A stretch of 43,305 nucleotides of DNA from Fidelibacterota bacterium (GCA_016783665.1 JADHWC010000010.1:1-43305); one strand, 5' to 3'. Positions 14,038-24,209 are shown, numbered from the stretch's first letter. Notes: generated by a model from the sequence alone, not told the origin. Program-made: numbers and translations.

Positions 14038-16296
14038 TTATTTTTTCCTAAACCCAGTCTGCTTTTTTAAACTATCCGTCTCGGTCGTATCCTGATCTGC
14101 ATCGCCGGTCCCGAATAAGGCTCCGGCTTCCATCGTCAGACTAAGCACCGTAATAATATCAATTTTATCATTATATCCAATGGAAACAAAATCATCGGTT
14201 CTGTCTAAATGGATACGAGGACGGATATAGTGGACTTCATCCCCAATGATAGTCTCTACTCTGGCAGAGTCAAGAGTGGATGTATGTTCCACAAATCCCG
14301 GAATTTTCACTCTGTTTGCCTGATCGAGAACCGGCGCCGGCAATTCGATGGTCACTAAAGTATCGATAACGATATTTATCACCCCGGTATCGGTAATAGC
14401 GAAAAGGGAATCATTAATCCATTGATATCCCGAGTCAACGCTATCCGGTGACAATGGAAAATAGTCATAGTTCGAAATAAGCACGTCCACTCTGCCGGAT
14501 AGTGGAAAATCATTAACGACTTGTGATACAATTGAGGCTTCAATAAATCCATCCTGGATACGTTGTCGGGTTTCTTCATCCATTGGAGACATTTCGTTTG
14601 ATTTGACCGGAATAAAGGTCATGTTATTTACTTGCATGTTAAATGGCACAACAACTTCATAGGTTCCCCAGAATGATTTGTTGACCTGCAGTTTGGAAGT
14701 ATCATTTGCCGGGATAGCCGCTTCTCCGAAAACCATCATGGAATCGGGAACCAAATTAAAAATCGTGGCGATATCAATTACCAGATTCGACTCGGCAACA
14801 GGCTCCGCATCGCTTGCCTTTAGGATGGTTTCATTAGCCGTGATTATTTCAGGTTCCTGTCCTTCCTTGTATCCCTCAATATTAAATTCCAATTCAGTTT
14901 GCGCCTGTATTTCATTAAACAGGTGGATAATTAGTAATACTTCTCCGAAATTCACATCACCGAAACCAGTGGGAATATCACTGATCGTTAATGGCGGTAT
15001 GGCAAAAGTTTCATTGAAAAAACCTTCAATTTCCTTGAATTTGATAACGGAAATATTAAGTTTAAAATCCAACATCCCACCGCCAAAGTCGAGCGGAATG
15101 GTCGTTACCGTATCACCCGGATCCGGCAACAGTTCGATTGTCGTCACAACAATGATCGAATCCACAACTGTTGTAGGATCAGGATTTCTTAGCGTGTCCA
15201 GATCGAGGCGCTCGGAACTGTCGGAAACCGTATCTGTATATAGCAAAGCCTTGATTGTCAAAGCTCCCGTTTCAGTATAAAAATTTAAAAATGTCATGTC
15301 CATATCCATATTGATCGGCAATGTGTTTTCAATCCGCCAGCTGATCAGATTCGTATCGAGACTGAGAGTTGGCGTTTCACCGATAATGCCACGGAAGATT
15401 GTATTGTTCGACTCGGGCAACGGTTGGGCAACACGGGTTTCGATTGGTTCCGGTTTCCCCGTAAAACTCTCTATTTCCTCCATCTCAACACCTATAATCA
15501 ATGTCAAATACGGGTCGGTATTTGCGGGGATTGTAAGCGGCTGATCGTTGGTGCCAGCCAGAATAGCGGATATTGAGATAATAACCTGATCCATAATCTG
15601 CTTTCCCCGCAGATCACTGCTATCTGTCACCGTTTCTCCTGGAGGAATGGTTTCATAAAACGACTCTGCGATTAAACTGCCATCTCTGTTTTTCATTTGA
15701 ATAATGACTGAATCCATTGCCATCAGCATTTCATTTTCTATTGATGTTGAAAAGTTCCCCTTGCCAATCGTAAGGTAATCCACTCGTTCAAAATAGGGAA
15801 TACTGTCACTACTGAAAATCTGATATGAATAATCCTGATCTATTAAAGGCATACGAGGGACTGGATTGATGGTCAGGTCCACCGATTGAGGTAACGGTAT
15901 ACCAAATAATGTTGAGAATTTTATTGTTTGTGGAATTGAAATTGATACCGGATTATTTGCCTGATCTATATCGGCAAAATCCTGCTGAAATGTCACTGAT
16001 GTTGCCGATGGAATAACAAAAATATCCTCGGTTAAGGTAACGGTATCCAGCGAACCATCGAATTTGAAGTAGAGCGAGTCCGATAATGAGTCACCGTATA
16101 TATTGTTCGTTGTATCGTGCAATCCAGAGAGATAAAGCGTTACGTCGGCAAGAGGCAGGTTAATTGTCTGATAAAATTTGGGCATTTCCGGTGGCTGAAG
16201 CGGTTCGAAAGTACAGCTGAACGCTACCCATAAAAGGATAATAATTATAAAGATAAACAGAGTTTTAAAATTTACTGGAATTCGAAAGTGTGTCAC
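14038..16296 (-). CDS. large lipoprotein of the duplicated module, copy B
   Basis: A 752-residue protein with a lipoprotein signal: hydrophobic residues 10-27, then the lipobox AFSC. The mature part begins CTFEPLQPPEMPKF and is rich in beta-strand and Asp/Ser/Thr, with recurrent 'DSI', 'DTL' and 'PANDT' patterns and no enzyme motif. It is paralogous to 17773-19473: both mature proteins start C.FE.P..P.(M/L)P with an I.LPL.D strand and share a C-terminal block of YFP/EFP...GY.(W/Y)INDSL/INDTL followed by an IDTL..I(E/D)LP strand. It ends 1 nt before the barrel gene, suggesting a stoichiometric pair. I recognise no characterised family. Confidence 0.7.
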   Translation of the reverse strand: MTHFRIPVNFKTLFIFIIIILLWVAFSCTFEPLQPPEMPKFYQTINLPLADVTLYLSGLHDTTNNIYGDSLSDSLYFKFDGSLDTVTLTEDIFVIPSATSVTFQQDFADIDQANNPVSISIPQTIKFSTLFGIPLPQSVDLTINPVPRMPLIDQDYSYQIFSSDSIPYFERVDYLTIGKGNFSTSIENEMLMAMDSVIIQMKNRDGSLIAESFYETIPPGETVTDSSDLRGKQIMDQVIISISAILAGTNDQPLTIPANTDPYLTLIIGVEMEEIESFTGKPEPIETRVAQPLPESNNTIFRGIIGETPTLSLDTNLISWRIENTLPINMDMDMTFLNFYTETGALTIKALLYTDTVSDSSERLDLDTLRNPDPTTVVDSIIVVTTIELLPDPGDTVTTIPLDFGGGMLDFKLNISVIKFKEIEGFFNETFAIPPLTISDIPTGFGDVNFGEVLLIIHLFNEIQAQTELEFNIEGYKEGQEPEIITANETILKASDAEPVAESNLVIDIATIFNLVPDSMMVFGEAAIPANDTSKLQVNKSFWGTYEVVVPFNMQVNNMTFIPVKSNEMSPMDEETRQRIQDGFIEASIVSQVVNDFPLSGRVDVLISNYDYFPLSPDSVDSGYQWINDSLFAITDTGVINIVIDTLVTIELPAPVLDQANRVKIPGFVEHTSTLDSARVETIIGDEVHYIRPRIHLDRTDDFVSIGYNDKIDIITVLSLTMEAGALFGTGDADQDTTETDSLKKQTGFRKK

Positions 16297-16343
16297 TCAG
16301 CAATGGTCCCGGGATATTAATTAACCCAACAGATTATGATTAA

Positions 16344-17768
16344 TTATTTTGATTTTTTCTTACCGGTAAAATATGAGATCAATGAGAAGTGAATCCCCTT
16401 TGAAGTATGCAGCCAGATACCCCGATGAAATCCGATGGCCCAGTCCAGATGGGCAAAACCAAGATGCAGACCGCTGCCCAGGTTTACCTCCCACCCGCTG
16501 ATATCACCAATAGCAAGCCCGAAACGTAGGGGTGTTTTGGGCAGATACGTATATTCAACTCCCATGGAGCAACGCCAGCCTTTATGATAGTTGAAGCGAT
16601 CGCTAAAACTGGTTGAAAAATCCAGCGCCAGCAGTAAATCTTCCTTCATCTGCTTTGCCAGTCCAAATCGCAACACCAGCGGTAATTTAGTCCTGAAAAT
16701 CGTCGAGTCATCCTCGCTTACTTCTTTTTTACTGTAAAAGAAATCGCTGTAGGCGCTATCCCCTTCGAACAACTCGTTGGCGGCAACATTGCTAAATGCA
16801 AACTGATAATGAAAGGATTCACCTTCAAAGGGCAGATCAAGATTCTTGTTTTTTATCAACCCGTCCTTTACCTGATTACCCATAAATTCCAGTATTGAGG
16901 TTCCCATACCGTTTGAAAAAAGAGTAGGTTTGTTCCATTTTATCACAGCGGCAATATTTTGAACGCTGAACCCTATATTCAAGCCGCTTTTATCACGATA
17001 AGTGACGCCGAGATCAAGACCAACGCCTTTTCCCGCTCCGGATTGCCGGAACAGGTAATCACCTGAACCGGTTAGTACGAATGATGCAGTATCTACTTCG
17101 ATCAACCCTGTACTGCGTTTGGGATCTAATCCGTAATACCCCAGACCCTGAATATATTTCAAAGAAAATCCAAACGCCAGGTTTTCATAAGGAATTCCCA
17201 TGGAATAGGCGTATTCAATCGCCGTCATGGCGTCTATACGAAGATCAGTCTCGTATTTTACGCCCTTTTCCCAGTTTCCGAAAATCACATCCAGCGCCGG
17301 TTTGGAAATGTAATAATCCGATATGTAAAGTACATTCGTTGTAAACGCTTTATTTCCAACGGAAAAGTTTACGATCGGCAGAGGAATGTGAATACTGTAG
17401 TTAGTACGCCAGCCGGTATCGGGTAAATCGGCAAGGAATTCCCGCTGAAGTTTCCCATTTTCGACAGTCAGGTCTTTTCCACCGTATTTCGAGGTCGTGA
17501 GCAGAGAATAGAAATTATTGGTCATCTGCCAATCGATTCCACCCAGGTAAAAATAGGATTTATACTTCGACGGAAATGCCAGGTTAGCCGGATTGCTGCT
17601 GACACTGAACACTCCTTCGGAAATTGCCGTAAAAGCGCCGCCCAGAGCAACCGCACGCGGATGAGTTAGAGTCTGTCCGGATAATGACACGACCATAATC
17701 AGCAAAATCACCGCAACCTGTTTTTGGCTTCGAATTCTTATCTGATTAGGTATAATTGGCATTTTCAT
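16344..17768 (-). CDS. DUF5723-like outer-membrane beta-barrel protein, copy A
   Basis: A 474-residue exported barrel-like protein. The signal peptide (about residues 1-31, ending near LSGQ) follows a basic N-terminus. PRAVALGGAFTAISEGVFSVSSNPANLAF is the FadL/PorV-like opening, and strands continue to the C-terminal aromatic HFSLISYFTGKKKSK. It is homologous to copy B over its whole length but clearly diverged, so the duplication is old. It lies 4 nt after its lipoprotein partner (17773-19473) and 47 nt before copy B's lipoprotein. The location is predicted as outer membrane; cargo or partner is unknown. Confidence 0.75.
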   Translation of the reverse strand: MKMPIIPNQIRIRSQKQVAVILLIMVVSLSGQTLTHPRAVALGGAFTAISEGVFSVSSNPANLAFPSKYKSYFYLGGIDWQMTNNFYSLLTTSKYGGKDLTVENGKLQREFLADLPDTGWRTNYSIHIPLPIVNFSVGNKAFTTNVLYISDYYISKPALDVIFGNWEKGVKYETDLRIDAMTAIEYAYSMGIPYENLAFGFSLKYIQGLGYYGLDPKRSTGLIEVDTASFVLTGSGDYLFRQSGAGKGVGLDLGVTYRDKSGLNIGFSVQNIAAVIKWNKPTLFSNGMGTSILEFMGNQVKDGLIKNKNLDLPFEGESFHYQFAFSNVAANELFEGDSAYSDFFYSKKEVSEDDSTIFRTKLPLVLRFGLAKQMKEDLLLALDFSTSFSDRFNYHKGWRCSMGVEYTYLPKTPLRFGLAIGDISGWEVNLGSGLHLGFAHLDWAIGFHRGIWLHTSKGIHFSLISYFTGKKKSK

Positions 17769-17772
17769 TAAC

Positions 17773-19473
17773 CTATCCGGTCGTATCCATCGTATCGGTT
17801 TCAGTCTGATTCAATACCGACGGATCAAATAATAAATTCATATATATTTTCAGCCCGATTGAATAATTCGATCGTAAAAGTACTTGCGTAGTATCGGGGT
17901 TCGTCAAATAAAATTTCGGCAGGATATAACAGGTGTCCGCTAATAATGCCAGCACACTGGAATCCGCCATATAAAACACATCGCCAACCCCAGCATATAA
18001 TAGCGTATCGTTCCGCATCTGCGCCAGAGGAAGGTCGATAACAGCCAGTGTGTCGATGAGCACCATTTCCGTATCAGCTGCAATATAGTAGAGTGTATCG
18101 TTAATATATTCATAACCGGCATAACAATCAGCTTCCGCAGAATCAGTTGGAAATTCTCTATGATTGCCAATCAGTAAATAAATAGATCCGCTGAATGGCG
18201 TCCGGTTCGTTACACTTATGTCAAATTGAGCGCCATTCTGGGATCGGCTTACATTTGACCGGGTCAGACTGTCTGTAATGAAAAACCGGGTTGGATTTGC
18301 GGCGGCCAGCTGTATCTCTACCGGCAGGGTAATTCGAAGTGGCGCATACAGCCGATAGCCGACGGTCAATTCATTTTCGAAAGTGCTGCCGTTATACCAA
18401 TCCGTCACCAGACTGGCTTCGACATAAAACGTGATACTGTCCGGAAGATTCGCCATGATTCGCCCAATATTCAGCTCATAAGCCGTTCCGCTCACCGTAA
18501 AGACAGAATCAATTATTGTATCTGCGACGTGTTGCTTTTTTCCACTCATGATAAAAATAATCGACTCGAAGCCGTCGGCATTGGCCAGGCTAAAATCGAC
18601 AACGGCTCCTTCAAATTGAATACTGTCGGCTCCAATCGGGCTACTGATAAATTCCTGGGTGCTGAGATTCCCGAAGGCGTTGACGCTCCCGTAAAATTGA
18701 TTCAGACTAATCTCACCGACCTCAATGGTAATATCCAAATCCTGATTCAAGGGTTCCCGCAGTGTATCCTGTATCTGCACGGCAATGGCAAACGCCAAGG
18801 AATCGACAAATGAGATTCTGTCCAGACTCATTACCGAGTCGTCTTCTACCGCTAAGGTCAGCGTGTTCTCCAAAACATTTGCGGCCAGTGATAGGGTATC
18901 AAACCAGACCGTATCCGCGGCAACGTTATAAAAATTCCGGGCAACGACTGCAATGTCCAGATCATTCGCCAGCGAATCCGACAGCGTCGCCGTAATCCGA
19001 ATGGAATTCACAGCAGCGCCGGCATCGGAATTCATTAATCCCTTGATAACCTGGTTGTTTTGTGTGCTCACTTCTCCGAGCAAATCGGTCCGATAGACCG
19101 GAACAGGATTATTCACCTGGGCATTTATCGATGCTAAGTCAATCCGTTTCTGTATGGACAGAGCCGGAATTTTCCAATAGTCGGGAGAGATGGGCACCGA
19201 TTGACCCGGCAAATTTTCAGCCAGATAGTACATCTGCTTAAAACTCGTATCCGCATAAATCGGATTAGACTGATCCGCCGTAGAATCATAAACCATATCC
19301 AGAAAAGAATATGTTTTATCCAGCAGCGGAATGATTAATTTTGAATTCCAGCGCGCCGGTAAACGAGGCATTGTGGGCACTTCGAATTCACATCCGATCA
19401 CCCACCACAATAAAAGCAGTAAAAAATATAAGGTTATTCTGTTTTTCACATCATTCTGCCGCGAATGTATCAT
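17773..19473 (-). CDS. large lipoprotein of the duplicated module, copy A
   Basis: A 566-residue lipoprotein. A basic N-terminus and hydrophobic stretch end in the lipobox WVIGC, followed by EFEVPTMPRLPARW. The mature region is beta-rich, with many DSL/DTL repeats and no catalytic motif. It shares its start and its C-terminal domain with copy B (14038-16296), while the middle is about 185 residues shorter, so the paralogues differ by internal domain gain or loss. It follows ahcY by 12 nt and precedes its barrel gene by 4 nt, so it should be co-transcribed with metK and ahcY. Function unknown. Confidence 0.7.
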   Translation of the reverse strand: MIHSRQNDVKNRITLYFLLLLLWWVIGCEFEVPTMPRLPARWNSKLIIPLLDKTYSFLDMVYDSTADQSNPIYADTSFKQMYYLAENLPGQSVPISPDYWKIPALSIQKRIDLASINAQVNNPVPVYRTDLLGEVSTQNNQVIKGLMNSDAGAAVNSIRITATLSDSLANDLDIAVVARNFYNVAADTVWFDTLSLAANVLENTLTLAVEDDSVMSLDRISFVDSLAFAIAVQIQDTLREPLNQDLDITIEVGEISLNQFYGSVNAFGNLSTQEFISSPIGADSIQFEGAVVDFSLANADGFESIIFIMSGKKQHVADTIIDSVFTVSGTAYELNIGRIMANLPDSITFYVEASLVTDWYNGSTFENELTVGYRLYAPLRITLPVEIQLAAANPTRFFITDSLTRSNVSRSQNGAQFDISVTNRTPFSGSIYLLIGNHREFPTDSAEADCYAGYEYINDTLYYIAADTEMVLIDTLAVIDLPLAQMRNDTLLYAGVGDVFYMADSSVLALLADTCYILPKFYLTNPDTTQVLLRSNYSIGLKIYMNLLFDPSVLNQTETDTMDTTG

Positions 19474-19485
19474 TGATTCTCTGTT

Positions 19486-20742
19486 CTATGTTCCTTCGCT
19501 ATATGCTGTTTTATATCGTATTTGTTCTTCTGTCAAATAATCAATGTCCAAACCCATGGTTTTGAGCTTCAAAGCTGCGATTTCCTGATCCTGTTCCTCG
19601 GATATGTCATAGACTTTATTTTCCAGCTTCCCGGCATTCTTTGCCAGGAACATCATCGCCATGAACTGGTTAGCAAATGACATATCCATCACTTCGGACG
19701 GATGTCCTTCGGCGGCAACCAGATTCACCAGGCGTCCTTCGCCGAGTATGAAAATTCGTTTTCCGTTTTTTAACGTATACTGCACACAATTCGGTCGAAT
19801 TTCTTTTTTCGACTCGGTTAATTCTTCAAGATCATTGAGATTGATTTCACAATCATAGTGACCGGTATTACATACAATCGCGCCGTCTTTCATCTTTTCA
19901 AAATGGCGTTTGACAATTACATCTTTCATGCCGGTTGCCGTAATAAAAATATCACCGATCGATGCGCATTCATCCATTGGCATGACTCGATATCCATCAA
20001 GGGTTGCTTTTAGAGCCGCGGTTGGTTTCACTTCGGTGCAGATCACATTAGCGCCCTGACCATCGGCGCGCATGGCGCATCCTCTTCCGCAATGTCCATA
20101 TCCGGCAACGACAAAGGTCTTGCCTGCTATTAAAACGGATGTTGCACGAATAATACCATCCATCGATGACTGACCGGTGCCATATACATTATCAAAATCC
20201 CATTTCGTTTCGGCATCATTTACCGCCACAACCGGATATAGCATTTTCCCATCCGCCGCCATTGCCCGCAAACGGTGAATACCGGTGGTCGTCTCTTCCG
20301 ACCCACCCAATATTTTCCCGGCTAATTCCGGATATTTATTATGAATCGTAAAGATCAAATCCGCACCGTCATCCAGAGTAAGCGTCGGCTCTTGTTTCAG
20401 GGTCTGATCGATGCACCAGTAAAATTCTTCCGTCGTTAATCCATGCCATGCCCAGATGGGAATACCTTCTTCGTAGAGTGCGGCAGTGACGTCATCCTGA
20501 GTGCTAAGTGGATTACAGCCACTCCAGGCAACCTGAGCTCCGGCGGCTTTAAGCGTATGAATCAACACGGCTGTCTCTTTAGTAACATGTAAACAACCGC
20601 TAATCCGCATTCCTTTTAAAGGTTTTGCTTCTTTATATTTTTCACGCAGTAGCATCATTACCGGCATATGGGACTCAGCCCATTCAATTTTCAATCGACC
20701 GGATTCGGCAAGTTTTATATCTTTTATTTTTCCTTCCATCAT
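19486..20742 (-). CDS. ahcY: S-adenosylhomocysteine hydrolase
   Basis: A 418-residue AhcY that splits S-adenosylhomocysteine into adenosine and homocysteine, relieving product inhibition of methyltransferases. Family blocks are in order: [13 protein letters not shown] (48-60), [13 protein letters not shown] (146-158), [19 protein letters not shown] (174-192, with K180 and D184 at the active site), the NAD-binding GYGHCGRG (214-221) and the C-terminal [15 protein letters not shown]. It lacks the roughly 40-residue insertion of the longer bacterial form. Its start overlaps the metK stop by 4 nt (ATGA), so the two SAM-cycle enzymes are translationally coupled. Confidence 0.97.
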   Translation of the reverse strand: MMEGKIKDIKLAESGRLKIEWAESHMPVMMLLREKYKEAKPLKGMRISGCLHVTKETAVLIHTLKAAGAQVAWSGCNPLSTQDDVTAALYEEGIPIWAWHGLTTEEFYWCIDQTLKQEPTLTLDDGADLIFTIHNKYPELAGKILGGSEETTTGIHRLRAMAADGKMLYPVVAVNDAETKWDFDNVYGTGQSSMDGIIRATSVLIAGKTFVVAGYGHCGRGCAMRADGQGANVICTEVKPTAALKATLDGYRVMPMDECASIGDIFITATGMKDVIVKRHFEKMKDGAIVCNTGHYDCEINLNDLEELTESKKEIRPNCVQYTLKNGKRIFILGEGRLVNLVAAEGHPSEVMDMSFANQFMAMMFLAKNAGKLENKVYDISEEQDQEIAALKLKTMGLDIDYLTEEQIRYKTAYSEGT

Positions 20743-21896
20743 TTCACTCCAAAATAGGTTTTTAATTCATCAACTTTATCGGTTTTTTCCCAGGTAAATT
20801 CATCGTCTTCACGTCCGAAATGACCGTAAGCGGCAGTTTTGTAATAAATCGGGCGCTTTAACTGCAAATGCTTGATCAATTCCGATGGTTTCAAGGGAAA
20901 TATCTTACGGATGGCAACTACCAATTTATCTTCGTCCACAACGTTGGTCCCGAATGTATTCGCATACACCGAAACCGGTTCTGCCACACCGATGGAATAA
21001 GCCAGCTGAATTTCACATCTTCTCGCCAACTTAGCAGCGACAATATTTTTTGCGATATAACGCGCCATGTACGAAGCAGAACGGTCAACTTTTGACGGAT
21101 CCTTGCCGGAAAATGCGCCGCCGCCATGGCGTCCCATGCCGCCATAAGTATCAACGATAATTTTTCGTCCGGTTACACCGGCATCGGCTTCCGGACCTCC
21201 CACTGCAAAAATGCCCGTTGCATTAATATAGAATTTTGTTTCGGGAGTCAGATAGGGCTCACATACCGGGAAGATAACGTGCTTCTTTATGTCGCTGACA
21301 ATCTTTTCATGAGGTATATCAGGATTATGATGGACAGCCACGACAACACCGGTAATCGATTTGGGTTCACCGTCAATGTATTCGACCGTGACCTGAGATT
21401 TACCATCCGGTCTGACCCAGTTCAGGATGCCTTTTTTCCGAACCTCCGCCAGGCGCATGGTAATCTTATTTGCCAGGGTAATAGGCAGCGGCATCAATTC
21501 GGGAGTTTCGTCGCAGGCAAAACCAAACATCATACCCTGATCACCGGCGCCCTGTTCATGTTTATCGGTCTCATTCACACCCAGTGCGATATTTTCACTC
21601 TGTTCATGAATCGAAGTGATCACCGAACAACTTGTTGCATCAAGTCCAAAATCCGAATTGGTATATCCGATCCGTTTCAGTGTGTCACGAACTATACGGG
21701 GAATATCTACATATCCCCGGGTTGATATTTCTCCAACGACCATCACCAGTCCGGTAGTCGTAAGCGTTTCACAAGCTACCCGGCTATCCGGGTCCACTGT
21801 CAGTAACGCATCTAATACAGCATCAGAAACGGCATCGCAGACTTTATCAGGATGTCCTTCGGTTACGGATTCAGATGTAAAATGGTATTTTCCCAT
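20739..21896 (-). CDS. metK: S-adenosylmethionine synthetase
   Basis: A 385-residue MetK making SAM from methionine and ATP. It shows [12 protein letters not shown] (7-18), the [10 protein letters not shown] methionine/ATP loop (116-125), the [10 protein letters not shown]-loop (about 257-265) and a C-terminal YGHFGR block; the length is normal. A GGAG site lies about 10 nt before ATG 21896. It is coupled to ahcY (4-nt overlap). The 55-nt gap to the upstream gene is too short for a known SAM riboswitch, so control is probably by the operon promoter. Confidence 0.98.
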   Translation of the reverse strand: MGKYHFTSESVTEGHPDKVCDAVSDAVLDALLTVDPDSRVACETLTTTGLVMVVGEISTRGYVDIPRIVRDTLKRIGYTNSDFGLDATSCSVITSIHEQSENIALGVNETDKHEQGAGDQGMMFGFACDETPELMPLPITLANKITMRLAEVRKKGILNWVRPDGKSQVTVEYIDGEPKSITGVVVAVHHNPDIPHEKIVSDIKKHVIFPVCEPYLTPETKFYINATGIFAVGGPEADAGVTGRKIIVDTYGGMGRHGGGAFSGKDPSKVDRSASYMARYIAKNIVAAKLARRCEIQLAYSIGVAEPVSVYANTFGTNVVDEDKLVVAIRKIFPLKPSELIKHLQLKRPIYYKTAAYGHFGREDDEFTWEKTDKVDELKTYFGVK

Positions 21897-21951
21897 AAAA
21901 TTTGATCTCCAATTTTAAACTAAACAAACATAAGGCACACTACTTATAAAA

Positions 21952-22926
21952 TCAACCTAAATTCTGACGGGAAGCATCCCCCACATCTATACTGTGATCC
22001 GTGCCATATACTTCGGCTGCCTGACCAATCAAACTGTTTTTCAAAACAGCGTTCCGGACATGAGCTGTTTCATCAATAATTGTATCTTCGAGAATAGACC
22101 GTTCTACGACAGCGCCTTGCGCAATACTGACATAGGGACCAATAACACTATCTGCAACGGATGCATCGGAATGAATATAAACAGGAGGAACAATAATTGT
22201 ATTTTTAAACGAGAGTTGCTCTGGCGTCAAATGGTTTAATAAATGGCGATTTGTATTAAGGAGAGTTTCACGGGTTCCGCAATCATAACAGGCGTGAATC
22301 TTTTCAACGATCATTTCTTCATTCCAGTCTAACAACACCTGCAGCGCATCAGTTAATTGATATTCACCTTTCGTCGTGATATTATTATCAATGATGTTGC
22401 GGATTGCCTTTTTTAATAAATTCTCATGCTGCAATAAGTAAATCCCGGCAATTGCCAGATTACTGACAGAATGCTCCGGTTTTTCAATAAGATGTTTAAC
22501 TCTCCCGCCTTCCAGTTCGGCAATGCCGAATCGGCGCGGGTCTTCGACTTCCATCACGCCTATGATATTCTTATTACTTTTAACAAACTGGTTAAAATCC
22601 AGATCGAGAATAGTATCTCCCAGTATAATCAAAACCGGTTCATCATGGTCAACCAGTCCCATCTCCACGGCATGTCCCAATCCCTTTCGCTCCTTCTGAT
22701 CTACAAAATTCACCTGAATCGGATAGTTATTGCGGACATACTCAATGACCATATCCCCTTTATAACCGACAATCAGTGTAATTTCATCAATACCGGATTG
22801 GATCAGCTTGTCGAGGATATGTCCCAGAATTGGTTTACCTGCTACAGGTATGAGCACCTTTGGTCGTGTCAATGTAAGAGGTTGTAAACGTTTCCCAATT
22901 CCAGCAGCTGGAATGACCGCTTTCAT
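21952..22926 (-). CDS. NDP-sugar pyrophosphorylase (glucose-1-phosphate nucleotidyltransferase-like) with hexapeptide C-terminus
   Basis: A 324-residue nucleotidyltransferase. The N-terminal PAAGIGKRLQPLTLTRPKVLIPVAGKP (residues 6-32) is the G-x-G-x-R nucleotide loop plus conserved Lys. LILGD (about 99-103) carries the metal-binding Asp and EKP (152-154) is the sugar-1-phosphate site. The last 80 or so residues have the V.DS.IGPYVSI..GA left-handed beta-helix pattern. Such enzymes activate glucose-1-P or similar sugars with dTTP or UTP for surface glycan synthesis. The exact nucleotide and sugar cannot be fixed. It lies 15 nt after hprK in the long minus-strand run. Confidence 0.85.
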   Translation of the reverse strand: MKAVIPAAGIGKRLQPLTLTRPKVLIPVAGKPILGHILDKLIQSGIDEITLIVGYKGDMVIEYVRNNYPIQVNFVDQKERKGLGHAVEMGLVDHDEPVLIILGDTILDLDFNQFVKSNKNIIGVMEVEDPRRFGIAELEGGRVKHLIEKPEHSVSNLAIAGIYLLQHENLLKKAIRNIIDNNITTKGEYQLTDALQVLLDWNEEMIVEKIHACYDCGTRETLLNTNRHLLNHLTPEQLSFKNTIIVPPVYIHSDASVADSVIGPYVSIAQGAVVERSILEDTIIDETAHVRNAVLKNSLIGQAAEVYGTDHSIDVGDASRQNLG

Positions 22927-22941
22927 GCATTTTCTCCCTGT

Positions 22942-23922
22942 TTACTCAAAATCCTTTTTCAGATACTGCTCCAGCATCGCCATACGGGATTTTTTCCGAA
23001 TCTTAGCCGCCAGTTTTTTCTCAAAATCTTTAGCAATATTTTTTCCCATGAATTTCAAGAGATGGTTCATCGCGATCACTTCCGCAATAACGGTAATATT
23101 CTTACCGGGATAAATCGGGAGGTTTACAAGCGGTGTATTAACTTCGAGAATTTTTACGTAATTTACTTTAGCGCCTATTCGTTCATAATTAGCGTCATCA
23201 TCCCATTCAACTAGCTCTACCTGAACTTCCACACGTTTCTGCTGGCGAATCGCCTGAATACCGAACATCTGACGGACGTCAACGATGCCCAGACCACGGA
23301 CTTCCATGTGATGTTCGAGAAATTCATTACTGGTCCCGATAATCACATTATCAGCGCGACGAATGATTTTAACAATATCGTCAGCCACCAACCGGTGTCC
23401 CCGTTCAACCAGGTCCAAAGCGACTTCACTTTTCCCGATACCGCTGCGACCTGTTAACAACAGTCCAACCCCATATACATCTACCAGCGAACCATGTACG
23501 ATCGTCGATGGAGCCAAATTCCAATCCAGATAATCCATAAGCTGTCCAATCAGATTACTGGTCAACATAGGAGTAGAGGACAATGCTATATTATTTTCTC
23601 TGGCAACTTCCAGGAAAACATCAGACGGTTTTGCACCGTGCGCAAAAATGATTGCGGGTGTTCCCGAAGAGCACAATTTTGTAATTATTTTTCTCCGCCC
23701 TTCTTCCGGCAAGGTCCGCAAATACATATTCTCTTTCTTCCCGATAATCTGGATCCGGGATTTATCAAAATATTTCCAATAACCAGCCAATTCCAGTCCC
23801 GGACGGTTCAGTTTGGAAGACGTGACAACACGTCCGTATCCGATGCTATTGTTATGGCATTTTATTTTGAACTTCTGTCGGTTATCTTTATAGATCTTTC
23901 CGACGGTTAGTGGTTCGTGCAT
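22942..23922 (-). CDS. hprK: HPr kinase/phosphorylase
   Basis: A 326-residue HprK. The N-terminal domain has the TSSKLNRPGLELAGYW block (34-49). The kinase domain has VHGSLVDVYG (142-151, conserved His143), Walker A GRSGIGKS (158-165), VADDIV (179-184) and the HprK signature EVRGLGIVDVRQMFG (207-221). In Firmicutes it phosphorylates Ser46 of HPr to control carbon use; outside that group its partner is often an incomplete PTS. No HPr or PTS gene is in this window. It overlaps hpf by 16 nt and precedes a sugar-nucleotide gene by 15 nt. Confidence 0.96.
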   Translation of the reverse strand: MHEPLTVGKIYKDNRQKFKIKCHNNSIGYGRVVTSSKLNRPGLELAGYWKYFDKSRIQIIGKKENMYLRTLPEEGRRKIITKLCSSGTPAIIFAHGAKPSDVFLEVARENNIALSSTPMLTSNLIGQLMDYLDWNLAPSTIVHGSLVDVYGVGLLLTGRSGIGKSEVALDLVERGHRLVADDIVKIIRRADNVIIGTSNEFLEHHMEVRGLGIVDVRQMFGIQAIRQQKRVEVQVELVEWDDDANYERIGAKVNYVKILEVNTPLVNLPIYPGKNITVIAEVIAMNHLLKFMGKNIAKDFEKKLAAKIRKKSRMAMLEQYLKKDFE

Positions 23923-24209
23923 TTGTGTGCATACCTCTTTTCTTTAAAACGTTTCAGCTGTCGTTCCATTTTATCTACAGCTACATCAATCGACTTGATA
24001 ATATCATCACTGGATTCAGAGCTTACAAGATCTTTACCGGAAACGTGTAAAGTAATTTCAGCCATTTCGCCTTCTTTCGACTTTTCCAGAATCACTCTAC
24101 ATGTTGTAATGAGGTGATCAAACTTATCCAGTTTCTTTAATTCTTCGATTACATAGGTTTTGACTCTTTCTGATGCATCATAGTGTCTCGACGTAATTTC
24201 AACATTCAT
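23907..24209 (-). CDS. hpf: ribosome hibernation promoting factor (short HPF/RaiA type)
   Basis: A 100-residue HPF/YfiA-family protein: MNVEITSRHYDASERVKTYVIEELKKLDKF at the start (beta-alpha), then SKEGEMAEITLHVSGKDL and the C-terminal helix AVDKMERQLKRFKEK. These proteins bind the 30S decoding region in stationary phase and keep ribosomes inactive. It is the short form, without the dimerisation tail of long HPF. It overlaps hprK by 16 nt; hpf-hprK adjacency recalls the rpoN-hpf-PTS clusters of other bacteria. xerC lies 21 nt upstream. Confidence 0.93.
   Translation of the reverse strand: MNVEITSRHYDASERVKTYVIEELKKLDKFDHLITTCRVILEKSKEGEMAEITLHVSGKDLVSSESSDDIIKSIDVAVDKMERQLKRFKEKRYAHKCTNH

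Noticed and set aside
21897-21951. SAM riboswitch upstream of metK
   Set aside because: The 55-nt gap is too short for any known SAM riboswitch aptamer, and the upstream gene is closely linked.
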